A stretch of DNA of 64,000 nucleotides. Origin: Desulfovibrio sp. X2. Its GTDB lineage: Bacteria > Desulfobacterota > Desulfovibrionia > Desulfovibrionales > Desulfovibrionaceae. Under the pieces are notes generated by a model that ran no database searches, had not been told where the DNA came from, and worked only from the letters and a program-made list of their open reading frames with translations. Position 1 is the stretch's first letter. Every line of letters begins with the position of its first letter. The translations under genes and the position numbers were made by a program. The DNA lies in contig NZ_ATHV01000018.1 of assembly GCF_000422205.1 (NCBI RefSeq), positions 1 through 64,000 on the forward strand, in the 5' to 3' direction. Of this stretch, positions 8,854 to 18,553 are shown piece after piece.

Positions 8854-9456
8854 ATGAGATGGATACATAAAAAGCAGGCCGGGCGCGTGGCTCTGGCTCT
8901 CTGCCTTCTGGCGTCCCTCGTCCTGGCCAGGCTCTGGTACCTGGACGAGCAGGGCAACTTCCACGCGGTCACGGCCGGGGAGGCGTACCGCTCGGCGCAG
9001 ATGGACCGGGACGAGCTGGAGCATTACGTGCGCGCCTTCGGCATACGCACGGTCGTCAACCTGCGGGGCGGGCAGCGGGGCGCCGCCTGGTACGACGAGG
9101 AGGTGGCGACCTGCCGCGCCCTCGGCGTCGGCCATGTCGATATCGCCCTTTCCGCCACCAGCGCGCCCGCTCCCGCCAAGCTCCGCCGGCTCCTCTCCAT
9201 CTTCCGCAGCGCGCCGCGCCCGATCCTCGTCCACTGCAAGTCGGGCGCGGACCGCTCCGGGCTGGCCGCGGCCCTGTGGAAGCTCGTCATCGACGGTGAG
9301 TCCGCGAAGAGCGCCGCGCGGCAGCTCTCCCTGCGCTACGGCCACATGCCGTTGGGCCCGACCCAGGCCATGGACAGGTGCCTCGACAGGCTGGCCGGAG
9401 AAGGAGGCTACAGGGGCAGGGCCTTGACCGCCACCACGCTGACGTCGTCCTCCTGA
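8854..9456 (+). CDS. Membrane-anchored dual-specificity/tyrosine phosphatase
   Basis: A 200-residue protein with one N-terminal membrane segment (12-30) and a Cys-dependent phosphatase domain. The P-loop reads HCKSGADRSG with Cys128 and Arg134. The domain should lie on the periplasmic side if the segment is an uncleaved signal anchor. Cys-based lipid phosphatases of this kind act on phosphatidylglycerol phosphate or sugar-lipid phosphates in other bacteria; a protein tyrosine target is also possible. It follows the PAP2 gene and is probably co-transcribed. GAGG lies seven bases before the ATG. Its last 49 bases overlap the end of the converging SpoIIE-type gene. Confidence 0.8.
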   Translation: MRWIHKKQAGRVALALCLLASLVLARLWYLDEQGNFHAVTAGEAYRSAQMDRDELEHYVRAFGIRTVVNLRGGQRGAAWYDEEVATCRALGVGHVDIALSATSAPAPAKLRRLLSIFRSAPRPILVHCKSGADRSGLAAALWKLVIDGESAKSAARQLSLRYGHMPLGPTQAMDRCLDRLAGEGGYRGRALTATTLTSSS

Positions 9457-11453
9457 GGCGCCTCGCCGAGGAAGTCCCGCACGGCGGCGTGCACCGCGGC
9501 CACCAGATCCTGGGCGCTTTCGCCCGCGTGCGCCCGCACGACCTCGCGCAGCCGCTGCTTGCCGAACATCTCCCCCGCGGTGTCGCGCGCCTCCCAGACC
9601 CCGTCCGTGGCCATGACCAGCACCTGGCCGGGGAGCAGGGACGCTCCTTCTCCCTCCGCGTAGACATGGTCCGGGAGCACGCCGAGGGGCACCCCCTCGC
9701 CCAGGGTCTCGGAGAAGGCATCCGCGGCCGGGTCGTAGAGCAGCGCCGGATCCAGTCCCGCGCGGCACCAGGCGAGGCGGGCCGGACGGCCCGGGCCGCC
9801 TGGCTCGACGCGGACGTGGAGCATGACGACGAAGCTGCCGGAGACGCTCGTGTCCTCTGAGAAGAGGCGGTTCACCCGCGTCAGGAGCGCCGCCGGAGAG
9901 ACCTCCGGCCCGCCGCGACCCCGCAGCAGTCCGCGCAGCACGGCCGTGAGCAGCGCCGCGGAAACGCCGTGGCCGCTCACGTCGGCCAGCACCACGTCGC
10001 ACGGCCCTCCGCCGGGGTATGGAAGGAAGTCGAAATAGTCGCCTCCGGTCGCATCGCAGAAGGAGACCGCGCCTGCCATGTCCAGCCCGGGCAGGCTGGG
10101 CGGGGACTGCGGCAGCAGGGTCTCCTGCACCTCCCGGGCAAGCCGCACGTCCTGCTTGAGGCGCAGCCGCTCGTCGAGCTGCGGGCCCATCTCGTTGAAG
10201 GTCTGGGCGAGCTCGCCGATCTCGTCCCGGCTTGTCACGGGCACAAAGGCCGAAAGGTCGCCCGAGGCCAGCCGCCGGGCGGCGGCCGCGAGCCCGGCCA
10301 GCCGCTGCGTCAGGGCTCCCGAGCCCCACAGCCCCAGGAAGACCACGGCGATCATCGTGGCCAGGGTCAGGCCGCCCGTGACCAGGGTCATGCGCCAGGT
10401 GCGGGACATGATGGCGTCCTCGGCCCGCTCGCCGCCCGCTTCGATGACCTCGCGGGGGGAGATGATGACCAGCACGGCGTCCGAACCGAGCAGGGGCTTG
10501 CAGACCGCGAAGGCGGGCACGCCCTTGTAGGACGTGGAGGCGAGGGCTGATTCGCCCTTGTCCAGGGCCGCACTGATGCGGTTCCAGGAGGACGCGCCGT
10601 CGAAATCCAGCCAGTGGCGGGAGCTCGGCCGCTCCCAGAACAGGAAGCCCGACTCCTCCACCTGGTCGCCGATGACGAAGAGCCCCTGGCCGCCGTCCGG
10701 ACGGCGGCCGAGCCTGGCGATCATGGTGCGGAAGCTCCGCCCGTTGCCCGAGGACAGGCTGTCGTTCTCGCGCACGATCCGCAGCAGGGCCGTGATGGCC
10801 GCCACTCCCGCGGGCCGCCCCCCCCGTCCGCGCACGGACTCGGCCAGGGTCATGACGATCCTGCCCCCGGACGGACTGACGTGGAGCTTCCAGACCGGGA
10901 CGGGGCTCTCGGCCGCTTCCCGGTACCACTCCTGGGCGCGCGCGTCGTAGTGCGCGGGGAAGTCCGGCCGGGGCGGATAGGTCAGGCAGGTCCCTCCGCT
11001 CAGGCACACGCTGCCCCAGGCGGCCTCCTCCCGGCCCTGGGAGAAGAGGTCCCGCAGCTCGGGCAGCAGGCCCGCGAGCCGCGCCTCGTCCCGGGCCGCC
11101 GCCTCGGGCTCGGCGTCGGACGGCGAATGGAAGAGGCCGCTCTTCGCGCCGGAGGGAACCGCCGTCCCTTCGGCGGACTGGGCGGGGAGCCCGGCGGCCT
11201 CCTTGGCCATGAGCCCGAGCATGAGCTCCTGGGACTGCCTGGCCTCGAGCATTTCGGTGTCCACGAGGTCGGCCGCGAGCGTCAGCTCCCGCTGCGCGAT
11301 GCGGGTCATGCCCGCCTCCGCGCTGTCGGCCAGGTCCCCACCCAGGTTCTGGGCCTCCCAGATGGCGTAGCAGCTGATCAGGACCAGCGGCGGGATGACC
11401 AGGGCGAGCAGAAGGAGCAGCAGCTTGTGCCGGATGCGCAGGTCACGGATCAC
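9408..11453 (-). CDS. SpoIIE/RsbU-type serine phosphatase with Cache-like sensor and HAMP
   Basis: A 681-residue protein. A membrane segment at 12-30 is followed by a roughly 320-residue extracytoplasmic region resembling a double Cache domain, with two cysteines near CLSGGTC. A second membrane segment is near 355-378 and a HAMP domain at about 380-430. The PP2C/SpoIIE domain occupies 455-681 with metal-binding aspartates in GGDYFDF, ADVSGHG and TDGVWE. Such proteins dephosphorylate anti-anti-sigma factors in partner switching; no such partner is visible nearby. GTG start with GGAGA. It overlaps the end of the RND pump gene by 11 bases, so it belongs to the efflux operon. The link between the two is unusual. 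Confidence 0.88.
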   Translation of the reverse strand: MIRDLRIRHKLLLLLLALVIPPLVLISCYAIWEAQNLGGDLADSAEAGMTRIAQRELTLAADLVDTEMLEARQSQELMLGLMAKEAAGLPAQSAEGTAVPSGAKSGLFHSPSDAEPEAAARDEARLAGLLPELRDLFSQGREEAAWGSVCLSGGTCLTYPPRPDFPAHYDARAQEWYREAAESPVPVWKLHVSPSGGRIVMTLAESVRGRGGRPAGVAAITALLRIVRENDSLSSGNGRSFRTMIARLGRRPDGGQGLFVIGDQVEESGFLFWERPSSRHWLDFDGASSWNRISAALDKGESALASTSYKGVPAFAVCKPLLGSDAVLVIISPREVIEAGGERAEDAIMSRTWRMTLVTGGLTLATMIAVVFLGLWGSGALTQRLAGLAAAARRLASGDLSAFVPVTSRDEIGELAQTFNEMGPQLDERLRLKQDVRLAREVQETLLPQSPPSLPGLDMAGAVSFCDATGGDYFDFLPYPGGGPCDVVLADVSGHGVSAALLTAVLRGLLRGRGGPEVSPAALLTRVNRLFSEDTSVSGSFVVMLHVRVEPGGPGRPARLAWCRAGLDPALLYDPAADAFSETLGEGVPLGVLPDHVYAEGEGASLLPGQVLVMATDGVWEARDTAGEMFGKQRLREVVRAHAGESAQDLVAAVHAAVRDFLGEAPQEDDVSVVAVKALPL

Positions 11454-14400
11454 GATCGTCTCCTTGCAGGTCTCCCTCCTCCCTCTTCCCCTTTCCCGGG
11501 GGCGGCTCGCTCCCTGCGCGGGGCGCCGCCCCGGCGCCGCCGGACAGCCGGTCGAAGAGCACCGGCATGATCAGCAGCACGAGCGGCAGCTGCACCACGA
11601 GCCCCGAGATGATGGCCACGGCGAGCGGCTGCTGCATGGCCGATCCCTGCCCGAGGGCGAAGGCCAGGGGCAGGAGGGTCAGGATGGCCGCCAGGGTGGT
11701 CATGGCGATGGGGCGGAAGCGGTTCACGCCCGCCTGCACCGCGGCCTCGCGGTGGCCGAGCTGGGGCAGGAGGTCGTGGTATTCGGAGAAGTAGAAGATC
11801 GCCACCTCGGTCACGATGCCGATGATCATGGTCATGCCCATGATCGCGGAGATGTTCAGCTCTATGCCCGCTGCCCACAGCCCGGCGAAGACCGCGGCCA
11901 CGGCCAGGAGCGGGATGACCATGATGGCCGCGGCCACCCGGAAGCTTTCGTAGAGATAAAGGAGCAGAAGGAAGACCAGGCCCACGGCCGCGGCGAAGAC
12001 GTTGCGCAGTCCGGCGAAGGCGATCTGCTGCTGCGCGTAGGTGCCGCCGAGCTCGTAGTACATGCCGCGCGGCAGCTTTTGCGCGCCCATCGCCTTCTTC
12101 ACGTCGCCCATGACCGAGCCGAGGTCGCGGCCGCTGATGCGCCCGGTGACCGCGACCATGCGCTTGAGGTTCTCGCGGCTTATCTGCGGCTGCCCGGTGA
12201 CCGCCGTGACCTTTGCGATGCGTCCCAGGGGGAAGAGGTGGCCGTCCGGGGCCCTGAGGAGCAGCTTCGAGATGTCGGGCTCGGTGCCGCGCATGGCCTC
12301 GGGAATCCAGACCCTGACCCCGACCATCTTGACGGGCTCCTGGACCTGGGTGGTCACCGTGCCGCTCAGGGCGTCGCGCACGAGCGCGGTCACGGCCTCC
12401 GGGTCCAGGCCCTCGAGCGCCGCCCTGGTCTTGTCCACGCGGATGTCGAGCGCGTCGCCCGCCGGGTTTATGCCGTCGCGCACGCCGACGATCCCGGGCA
12501 CGCGGCGCAGCCGCGCGGCCACCTGCCTGGCCGTCGACTCGAGCGGCCCGGGGGTGTCGTAGAAGAGCTTCACCTCCACGGGCTGGGGCACGGCCGTCAG
12601 GTCGCCGATGAGGTCCTCCATGAGCTGGGCCGTCTCCACCTCTATGCCCGGCACGCGGCGCTCGATCCTGCCGCGCACGTCGTCCATGATCGCCCAGATG
12701 TCGCGCTGCCGCCTGTTCTTCAGGCGGATGAAGAAGTCGCCCTCGTTGGCCTCGGAGAGCCCTCCGCCGAGCCCCGTGCCGGTACGCCGCGAATAGGTCT
12801 CCACCTCGGGCGTGGCGGAGACGATCTCCTCCACCTGGCGCAGCAGGCGGTCCGTCTCGCTGAGCGCGGTGCCGGGCGGGGTCCGGTAGTCCAGGATGAA
12901 GCCTCCCTCGTCCATGGAGGGCATGAAGCCGGAGCCCAGATGGGCGAAGGCCAGGAGGCCTCCGGCCAGGAGCGCCGCCACCAGGACGAGGGCGAGCCAC
13001 GGGCGGTCCAGCAGGCGGCGCAGCCAGGCGGCGTAGCGCTCGTTCACCCGGTCCGTGAGACGGCCGCCCTCGGGACGGGCCGCGTCCTTCTCGCGCAGGA
13101 GGCGCCCGGCGAGCAGGGGGATGGCCAGCCAGGAGACGAGGAAGGAGATGAACAGGGACGAGGCCATGGTCAGGGAGAGGGCCTTGAAGAAGGAGCCGGT
13201 GAGCCCGCCCAGGAAGGCCAGGGGCACGAAGATGACGATGGTCGCGGCGCTCGACCCGGCCAGGGGCGGGAAGAACTCGCGCGCGGCACGCATGACGCTC
13301 TCGCGGTGTCCCTGCTCCCGGCCGCGCAGCCGCCGCACGATGTGTTCGTTCATGACGATGGCGTCGTCGATGATGAGCCCCACCGCCGCGGCCATGCCGC
13401 CGAGGGTCATGATGTTGAAGCTCATGCCGAGGGCCGAGAGCAGCACCACCGTGGCCGCGAGCACCGTGGGCACCACGAGCACGGCGATCAGGGTGATCTT
13501 CAGGCTGCGCAGGAAGGCGAGGAGCACCAGCGCGGCCAGGCCGATGCCGATGAGGATGGCGTCGCGCACGCTGGCCGCGGAAGCGACCACCAGGCGGCTC
13601 TGGTCGTACCAGTTGGCGATCTTCACGCCCTTGGGCAGCTGCGGCGCGTAGGCCTTGAGCTTGGCCTTGACGTCGCGCGCGATGCGCACGGAGTTGCCGC
13701 CCGGCTGCTGGTAGACCTGCAGCAGCACCGCGGGCCGCCCGTCCGCCGTGACCCTGATCCAGCGCGGCACGGTGGAGCTCTCCACCGTGGCCACGTCCTC
13801 CAGACGCACCAGCCCGTTGCTCCCGCTCGTGAGCACCGTGCGCCGGATGTCCGCGAGGTCCTTGAAGCGGGTGTCCGAGAGCACCAGGAAGAGCTTGTAG
13901 TGGTCCTCCATGCGGCCCACGGCCTGCAGCACGTTGGCCACGCTCAGCGCCCGGGCCACGTCCTGCAGAGACAGGCCGTAGGCCGTGAGGCGCCCCGGGT
14001 CCACGGTGACGCGGAACTCCTGCTCGTCGCCGCCGGTCACGCCGATGCGGGCCACGTTGTCCACGCTCGAGAGCAGCGGCCGCAGCTCATAGGCCGCCAG
14101 GTCGTGCAGCCTGGCCAGCGAGAGGTCGGACGAGGTCAGGCTGTAGGCGATGATGGGAAAGACGGTGGGATCCATGCGCCGGGTGAGCAGGGACGTGCCC
14201 TGCGGCAGGCTCGGCATGATCTGGCTGATGGCCGAGTTGACCTGCAGCGTGGCCAGGGACATGTCCGTGCCCCACTGCATGGTCACCGAGACCTCGGCAC
14301 TGCCCCGGCTGGTCGTGGAGCGCACGTCGCGCACGCCGGGCACCCGGCGCACGGCCTCCTCCACGGGCCGCGTCACCTGCAGCACCATCTGCTCGGCGGG

Positions 14401-14562
14401 CCTGTCCCCGGCGTCGAGGCCGACGTCGATGCGCGGGAAGTTGACGCGGGGGAAGAGCGTGACCGGCATGCCGAAGGAGGCCGCCAGCCCGCCTGCCGCG
14501 AGCAGGGCCAGGAGGAACAGGATCGACCGGCGGTGGGCCTGGATCCAGTTCGTGAAGTTCAC
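11443..14562 (-). CDS. RND efflux permease (AcrB/CzcA superfamily)
   Basis: A 1039-residue inner-membrane pump of normal RND length. It has an N-terminal membrane helix, a large porter domain, a membrane block around 335-540 with GMAAAVGLIIDDAIVMNE (helix 4 proton-relay aspartates), a second porter domain and a second membrane block near the C-terminus (GITEVAIFYFSEYHD-like GIVTEVAIFYFSEY). The helix 4 motif has a DD pair as in hydrophobic drug exporters, and I see no clear CzcA metal-site motif. It exports substrates from periplasm or membrane with its fusion protein and TolC partner, encoded just upstream. The start overlaps the fusion-protein stop. The substrate is unknown. Confidence 0.92.
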   Translation of the reverse strand: MNFTNWIQAHRRSILFLLALLAAGGLAASFGMPVTLFPRVNFPRIDVGLDAGDRPAEQMVLQVTRPVEEAVRRVPGVRDVRSTTSRGSAEVSVTMQWGTDMSLATLQVNSAISQIMPSLPQGTSLLTRRMDPTVFPIIAYSLTSSDLSLARLHDLAAYELRPLLSSVDNVARIGVTGGDEQEFRVTVDPGRLTAYGLSLQDVARALSVANVLQAVGRMEDHYKLFLVLSDTRFKDLADIRRTVLTSGSNGLVRLEDVATVESSTVPRWIRVTADGRPAVLLQVYQQPGGNSVRIARDVKAKLKAYAPQLPKGVKIANWYDQSRLVVASAASVRDAILIGIGLAALVLLAFLRSLKITLIAVLVVPTVLAATVVLLSALGMSFNIMTLGGMAAAVGLIIDDAIVMNEHIVRRLRGREQGHRESVMRAAREFFPPLAGSSAATIVIFVPLAFLGGLTGSFFKALSLTMASSLFISFLVSWLAIPLLAGRLLREKDAARPEGGRLTDRVNERYAAWLRRLLDRPWLALVLVAALLAGGLLAFAHLGSGFMPSMDEGGFILDYRTPPGTALSETDRLLRQVEEIVSATPEVETYSRRTGTGLGGGLSEANEGDFFIRLKNRRQRDIWAIMDDVRGRIERRVPGIEVETAQLMEDLIGDLTAVPQPVEVKLFYDTPGPLESTARQVAARLRRVPGIVGVRDGINPAGDALDIRVDKTRAALEGLDPEAVTALVRDALSGTVTTQVQEPVKMVGVRVWIPEAMRGTEPDISKLLLRAPDGHLFPLGRIAKVTAVTGQPQISRENLKRMVAVTGRISGRDLGSVMGDVKKAMGAQKLPRGMYYELGGTYAQQQIAFAGLRNVFAAAVGLVFLLLLYLYESFRVAAAIMVIPLLAVAAVFAGLWAAGIELNISAIMGMTMIIGIVTEVAIFYFSEYHDLLPQLGHREAAVQAGVNRFRPIAMTTLAAILTLLPLAFALGQGSAMQQPLAVAIISGLVVQLPLVLLIMPVLFDRLSGGAGAAPRAGSEPPPGKGKREEGDLQGDDRDP

Positions 14563-15662
14563 CGGCCCTCCTCCCGCACGGCCGTGCCGTCCCGAAGCTC
14601 GTAGTTGCCCGAGACCACCACGGGCAGCGCCGGATCGAGGGAGCCCGACACGGCGACCTCGCCGTCCGTCTCCACGCCGCAGGTCACGGGGACGTGCACG
14701 GCATGGCCGTCCTTGACCTGGAAGAGGCCCGCCTTGCCGTCCGCGTCGCGCAGCACCGCCGAGCGGGGGACCACGAAGGACCGGGTCGTGCCCAGGACGA
14801 TCTTCCCGCGCACCTGCATGCCCGGGACCATGCCCGCGCCGCCGGACGAAAGCGCGACCACGACGTCCACGAGACGCGTCTGGGGATTGATGATCCCGTA
14901 CACGGCCGCGATGCGTCCCTCCACCGGGCGGTCGTGGTCGAAGACCGGGGTGATGCGCACCTCCATGCCGTCCGCGACCATGGAGACGTCTTCCGGCTCC
15001 ACGCCGAGCACGGCCCGAAGCCCGGAGTTGCGCCCGATCTGGAGCACGAGGCCGCCCGCCGGGACGATATCCCCCTGCTTGACCGCGACCTGGGAGACGA
15101 TGCCGTCGAAGGGCGCGCGGACGACCTCGCTCGGCGTGCCCGTTCCCCGGCTGCGCTGGGCCTTCAGGGCGGAACGGGCGTCTTCCAGGGTCTTTTCCGC
15201 CGTCGCCAGGTCGGCCGTGGTCGCCAGGTGCTGCCCCAGCATGCGCCGCACGCGCTCGAGATCGCGGCCCGCGTAGTCCACGCCCAGCTGCGCCTGCCTG
15301 AACGCGGCCAGCTCCTCCGGGGCCGAGCGAAAGCTCGCCAGGGGCGCGCCCTTGCGCACCATCTGCCCCTGGGCGACCATCAGACGCTCGACGGTCCCCT
15401 TCCGGGGAAAGGACACGGCGGCTGTCTGCCGCGGGTCCAGGAGCACCTGGCCGTAGGCCGAAAGGGTGGATTCCACGGACTTTCGCGTGAGCGCCGCCGT
15501 CTTCACCAGGACGCTCGACCCGTCCTGCCCGTCCTTGCCCTGGGCCGTCCGGGCGGGAACGGAAAGCAGGAGCAGCGGGCAGACCAGGGCGAGGACGGCG
15601 GCCGCGAACCGGACGGACTTGGTCTTTCTGATATTTGGGGTCGTTCTGGTCGTTCGGGTCAT
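14559..15662 (-). CDS. RND membrane fusion protein (HlyD/AcrA family)
   Basis: A 367-residue periplasmic adaptor. A signal or anchor segment lies at about 18-38 (LALVCPLLLLSVPARTA). Then come a lipoyl half (FPRKGTVERLMVAQGQMVRKGAPL), a short alpha-hairpin (about 115-170), the second lipoyl half (VRAPFDGIVSQVAVKQGDIV) and the beta-barrel and membrane-proximal domains. GAGGAGG seven bases upstream sets the start. The ATG overlaps the outer-membrane gene stop (ATGA), and the RND gene starts within its last codons. Order TolC-adaptor-pump marks a complete tripartite exporter. Confidence 0.92.
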   Translation of the reverse strand: MTRTTRTTPNIRKTKSVRFAAAVLALVCPLLLLSVPARTAQGKDGQDGSSVLVKTAALTRKSVESTLSAYGQVLLDPRQTAAVSFPRKGTVERLMVAQGQMVRKGAPLASFRSAPEELAAFRQAQLGVDYAGRDLERVRRMLGQHLATTADLATAEKTLEDARSALKAQRSRGTGTPSEVVRAPFDGIVSQVAVKQGDIVPAGGLVLQIGRNSGLRAVLGVEPEDVSMVADGMEVRITPVFDHDRPVEGRIAAVYGIINPQTRLVDVVVALSSGGAGMVPGMQVRGKIVLGTTRSFVVPRSAVLRDADGKAGLFQVKDGHAVHVPVTCGVETDGEVAVSGSLDPALPVVVSGNYELRDGTAVREEGR

Positions 15663-17119
15663 CGGGGTGCCTCCTCGTGCCGCGCCGGGACGTCTCCGGC
15701 CGCGACCTTCTCCAGGACCGACGGGTCGCAGCCGAGCGTGGTCTCCAGAGCGAGGCGCTGCTCGGCCAGGGACTGCGCGAGGGTTATGCGCTCGGCGAGC
15801 TTGGCGCTCCTTGCCGCGTGCAGGGAAAGGTAGCTCTGCTCGTCGATCTCGCCCGCGTCGGCCGCCTTCCGGGCCGCGGCCTCGGCCCGGTCGAGCCTGG
15901 GCAGGGTGGCGTCCAGCTCGGCGAGCCGGGCGCGCAGGAGCCGCAGGTCGTCGAGCAGCCGGGCGACGTCCGATCCGGCCTGGGCCAGCCGCGCCTGGAA
16001 ATCGTCGTACAGGCGCTCCCGCGTGGCCTTGGCCACGGCGATGTTCCCCCGGTTGCGGTCGAACAGCGGCAGGCTCATGGTCACGCTGAAGCCGAAGGTC
16101 TGCACGTTGCTCGTGTCCGAGGCCCGGTTGAAGCCGAGGTTCAGGGCCGGGAACTGGTCCAGGATGGCCTTGCGGTATTTCGCGTCCTGGCTCTCGTAGC
16201 CCCATTTCAGGGCCAGCAGGTCGGCGCGGCGCTGGGCCAGGTCGGCCAGCCGCCGGGCGACGAGCCCCTCGTCCAGGGACGGGGAGTACGGCTCGCCCAC
16301 GAGCTCCAGGCGCGTTTCGGGCGCAAGGCCCAGGAGCAGGTTCAGGTCGTGGCGGTCCTTGGCCAGGGCGCGCCGCTGGGTCGAGAGCCTGCCCGTGGCG
16401 TCGGCCAGGGCGGCGAGGTCGGCCCCGGCCGCGGCCGCCGTGACGTCCCCCGCGTCCAGGGCGCGGTCCATGCGCGCCTGGCGTTCCTCGAGCAGGGCCG
16501 CGTCGGCGGCGAGGAGCCGTTCGAGGCGCTGCCCGGAGACGATGCGCGCGAACAGCAGCCGGGCCCGGCTCGCGGTCTGCCATTCCTGCCACACGAGGCC
16601 GAGGTCGGCCTGGCGCACAGAGGCACGCCCGGCCTCGAGCACCACCTCGTGGGTCAGCAGGGCGTTCAGGTCGTAGCTCAGGCCCACGCTGTAGGCCGTG
16701 TAGTTGGAGCCGGGAACGTCGCGCAGCGGGAAGTCCTCGGACAGGCCGACCTGGGGGTCGGGCAGCAGCCCGGCGGCGAAGGCCTGGGCGTGGGAGACTC
16801 CGGCATCCGCCCGGGCCGTCCGGAGATCGGGATTGTTGACCACGGCCAGCATGGCCGTCTCGGTCTCGTCCAGTCCGTCGCCCGGGTCGAAGACGTGTCC
16901 CGCGAGCTTCGGAAACGGCAGGGAGGCGGGATCGACGAGCACCTTGCGCGGGGCATCGGGAAGCGCGGCGTGCGTGTCGAGCGGCTTGGCCTCGTAGCGG
17001 GCGCAGCCCGCGAGCAGGGCCAGAGCGAGAACGGCGAGCAGTCCCGCCCCGGGCCTCGACCCCGTGGCCGCCCGCGCCTGTCGCGGTCCCCGCGCCGCCG
17101 TTCCCGGCGCATTCCTCAT
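15659..17119 (-). CDS. TolC-family outer-membrane efflux lipoprotein
   Basis: A 486-residue protein with a long basic N-region (1-28), hydrophobic segment and lipobox LLAGC (Cys about 39), as in OprM/NodT-type factors. Two OEP repeats of coiled helices and short beta segments follow (TAMLAVVNNPDLRTARADAGVSHAQAFAAG and YDLNALLTHEVVL opening the first). It forms the outer-membrane channel for the RND pump downstream. The start has GGGGG upstream. It begins 90 bp after the leftward kinase gene, so the pump may be read through from the two-component operon. Confidence 0.9.
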   Translation of the reverse strand: MRNAPGTAARGPRQARAATGSRPGAGLLAVLALALLAGCARYEAKPLDTHAALPDAPRKVLVDPASLPFPKLAGHVFDPGDGLDETETAMLAVVNNPDLRTARADAGVSHAQAFAAGLLPDPQVGLSEDFPLRDVPGSNYTAYSVGLSYDLNALLTHEVVLEAGRASVRQADLGLVWQEWQTASRARLLFARIVSGQRLERLLAADAALLEERQARMDRALDAGDVTAAAAGADLAALADATGRLSTQRRALAKDRHDLNLLLGLAPETRLELVGEPYSPSLDEGLVARRLADLAQRRADLLALKWGYESQDAKYRKAILDQFPALNLGFNRASDTSNVQTFGFSVTMSLPLFDRNRGNIAVAKATRERLYDDFQARLAQAGSDVARLLDDLRLLRARLAELDATLPRLDRAEAAARKAADAGEIDEQSYLSLHAARSAKLAERITLAQSLAEQRLALETTLGCDPSVLEKVAAGDVPARHEEAPR

Positions 17120-17209
17120 GCGGTTCCCCCTGCGTGCTACGGTTCGAGAAAATCCAGCACCACACGTTACCGGAACGATGCCGACGGGAAAATGATAATC
17201 TGGCCCGGG

Positions 17210-18553
17210 CTATGTCTTCGAGGCGTGGGGCGCGGCGGCGGCCTCAGCCCGGAAGAGCACCCGGGCCGCGAGGCCGCCCGTGCTCCGGTTGGCGAGGCGC
17301 ACGCTCGCGCCGTGGCGCTCGGCGATGCGGCGCACCAGGGAGAGGCCGAGTCCGCTGCCCTCCTCGGAGGTGCCCTCGATGCGGAAGAAGCGGTCGAAGA
17401 CCCGTTCCAGAAGTTCCTCGGGGATGCCCGGCCCGCTGTCCGCGACCTCGACCCGCGTGCCTTCGGGAGACGGGGACAGGCGCACGTCCACGAGCCCGCC
17501 CTCGGGCGTGTAGCGCAGGGCGTTCTCGATGAGGTTGGAGAAGAGGACGCGCAGGGCCTCGCGGTCTCCGGCGACGCTCTGCGCGGCGTCGGCCTCGTCC
17601 ATGAACAGGCCCAGGTCGATGCCCTTGCGCACCGCCAGCGGCGCGAGTTCGGAGAGGCATTCCCTGAGCAGCTCGCCGAGGGCCACGCGCTCGCGCGCGG
17701 CCTCGCCCTGGCGCGCCTCCTGGCGGGCCATGCGCAGCAGCTGGTCGACCAGCCCCGAAGCGCGGCGGATGCCCGCCTGCAGCGCGGCCAGGCGTTCCTG
17801 CCGGTCGGCCTCGTTCTCGACCCTCTGGAGGTTGAAGCTCTGCAGCTGCAATGCCGCCAGCGGGGTGCGCAGCTCGTGGGCGGCGTCGGAGACGAAGCGG
17901 CGCTGCGCCTCGATGGCCTCCCCGAGCCGGGAAAGGAGCGCGTTCATCTCGGCGACCAGGGGGGCTATCTCCTCCGGGACGTCCTCCATGGGAAGCGGAG
18001 CGAGATTCTCGGCGTCGCGGTCCGAGACTGCCGCGATGGTTTCGCGCAGGCCGCCGAGGCTCCTGCCGATGGCCCAGAAGGTGAGCACGCCGAGCAGCGG
18101 GACGAGCAGGAAGACCGGCAGCGAGGCGTACAGGGCGCTGTCGGCCGCAACTTCGTCACGCACGATGCGGCGCTGGGCGAGCTGCAGGCTCCGGCCGTTC
18201 TCGAGGCGGGTGAATACCCGCCATTCGCCCGAGGGCAGGGCGGCGTCGGAGAACCCCTGGACCGAGATCCGGGGCAGCTCGGGCGCGCCCGGCGAGGCGA
18301 AAAGGAGCTTGCCGTCCTCGTCGCGGATCAGCAGCGCGTAGCGCTCCTCCGGGTCCGCGTCCCGCAGGCGGGGCAGCACGGGGGCCGGATGCGCGCCGGA
18401 CATGTCGTAGGCGTAGGCGAGATGGTGCAGCTGGCTGTCGAGCTGCTCGCTGACCTCCTCGCGGGCCAGGACGAAGGTCAGGGCTCCGGTCACGAGCCCC
18501 GCGAGCACCAGAGCGCCGAGGAGCCAGCGGAGGAGCTGCCGCCTGATGGACAT
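17210..18553 (-). CDS. Sensor histidine kinase (QseC/PmrB-like)
   Basis: A 447-residue kinase. Membrane segments lie at 8-30 and about 143-165, with a periplasmic sensor of roughly 110 residues between them. A short HAMP and HisKA domain with FVSDAAHELRTPLAAL (phospho-His near 230) follow, then HATPase motifs NLIENALRYTPEG, DSGPGIP and GSGLGLSLV. The ATG shares one base with the response-regulator stop (TGATG), so the two are coupled. Layout and sensor size resemble QseC/PmrB. The upstream PepSY gene suggests a periplasmic inhibitory or metal-sensing component. Confidence 0.92.
   Translation of the reverse strand: MSIRRQLLRWLLGALVLAGLVTGALTFVLAREEVSEQLDSQLHHLAYAYDMSGAHPAPVLPRLRDADPEERYALLIRDEDGKLLFASPGAPELPRISVQGFSDAALPSGEWRVFTRLENGRSLQLAQRRIVRDEVAADSALYASLPVFLLVPLLGVLTFWAIGRSLGGLRETIAAVSDRDAENLAPLPMEDVPEEIAPLVAEMNALLSRLGEAIEAQRRFVSDAAHELRTPLAALQLQSFNLQRVENEADRQERLAALQAGIRRASGLVDQLLRMARQEARQGEAARERVALGELLRECLSELAPLAVRKGIDLGLFMDEADAAQSVAGDREALRVLFSNLIENALRYTPEGGLVDVRLSPSPEGTRVEVADSGPGIPEELLERVFDRFFRIEGTSEEGSGLGLSLVRRIAERHGASVRLANRSTGGLAARVLFRAEAAAAPHASKT

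Noticed and set aside
11395-14604. 1069-codon rightward open frame opposite the RND gene
   Set aside because: His/Glu/Arg-rich low-complexity translation, no ribosome site, exactly antisense to a well-conserved pump. Shadow frame.
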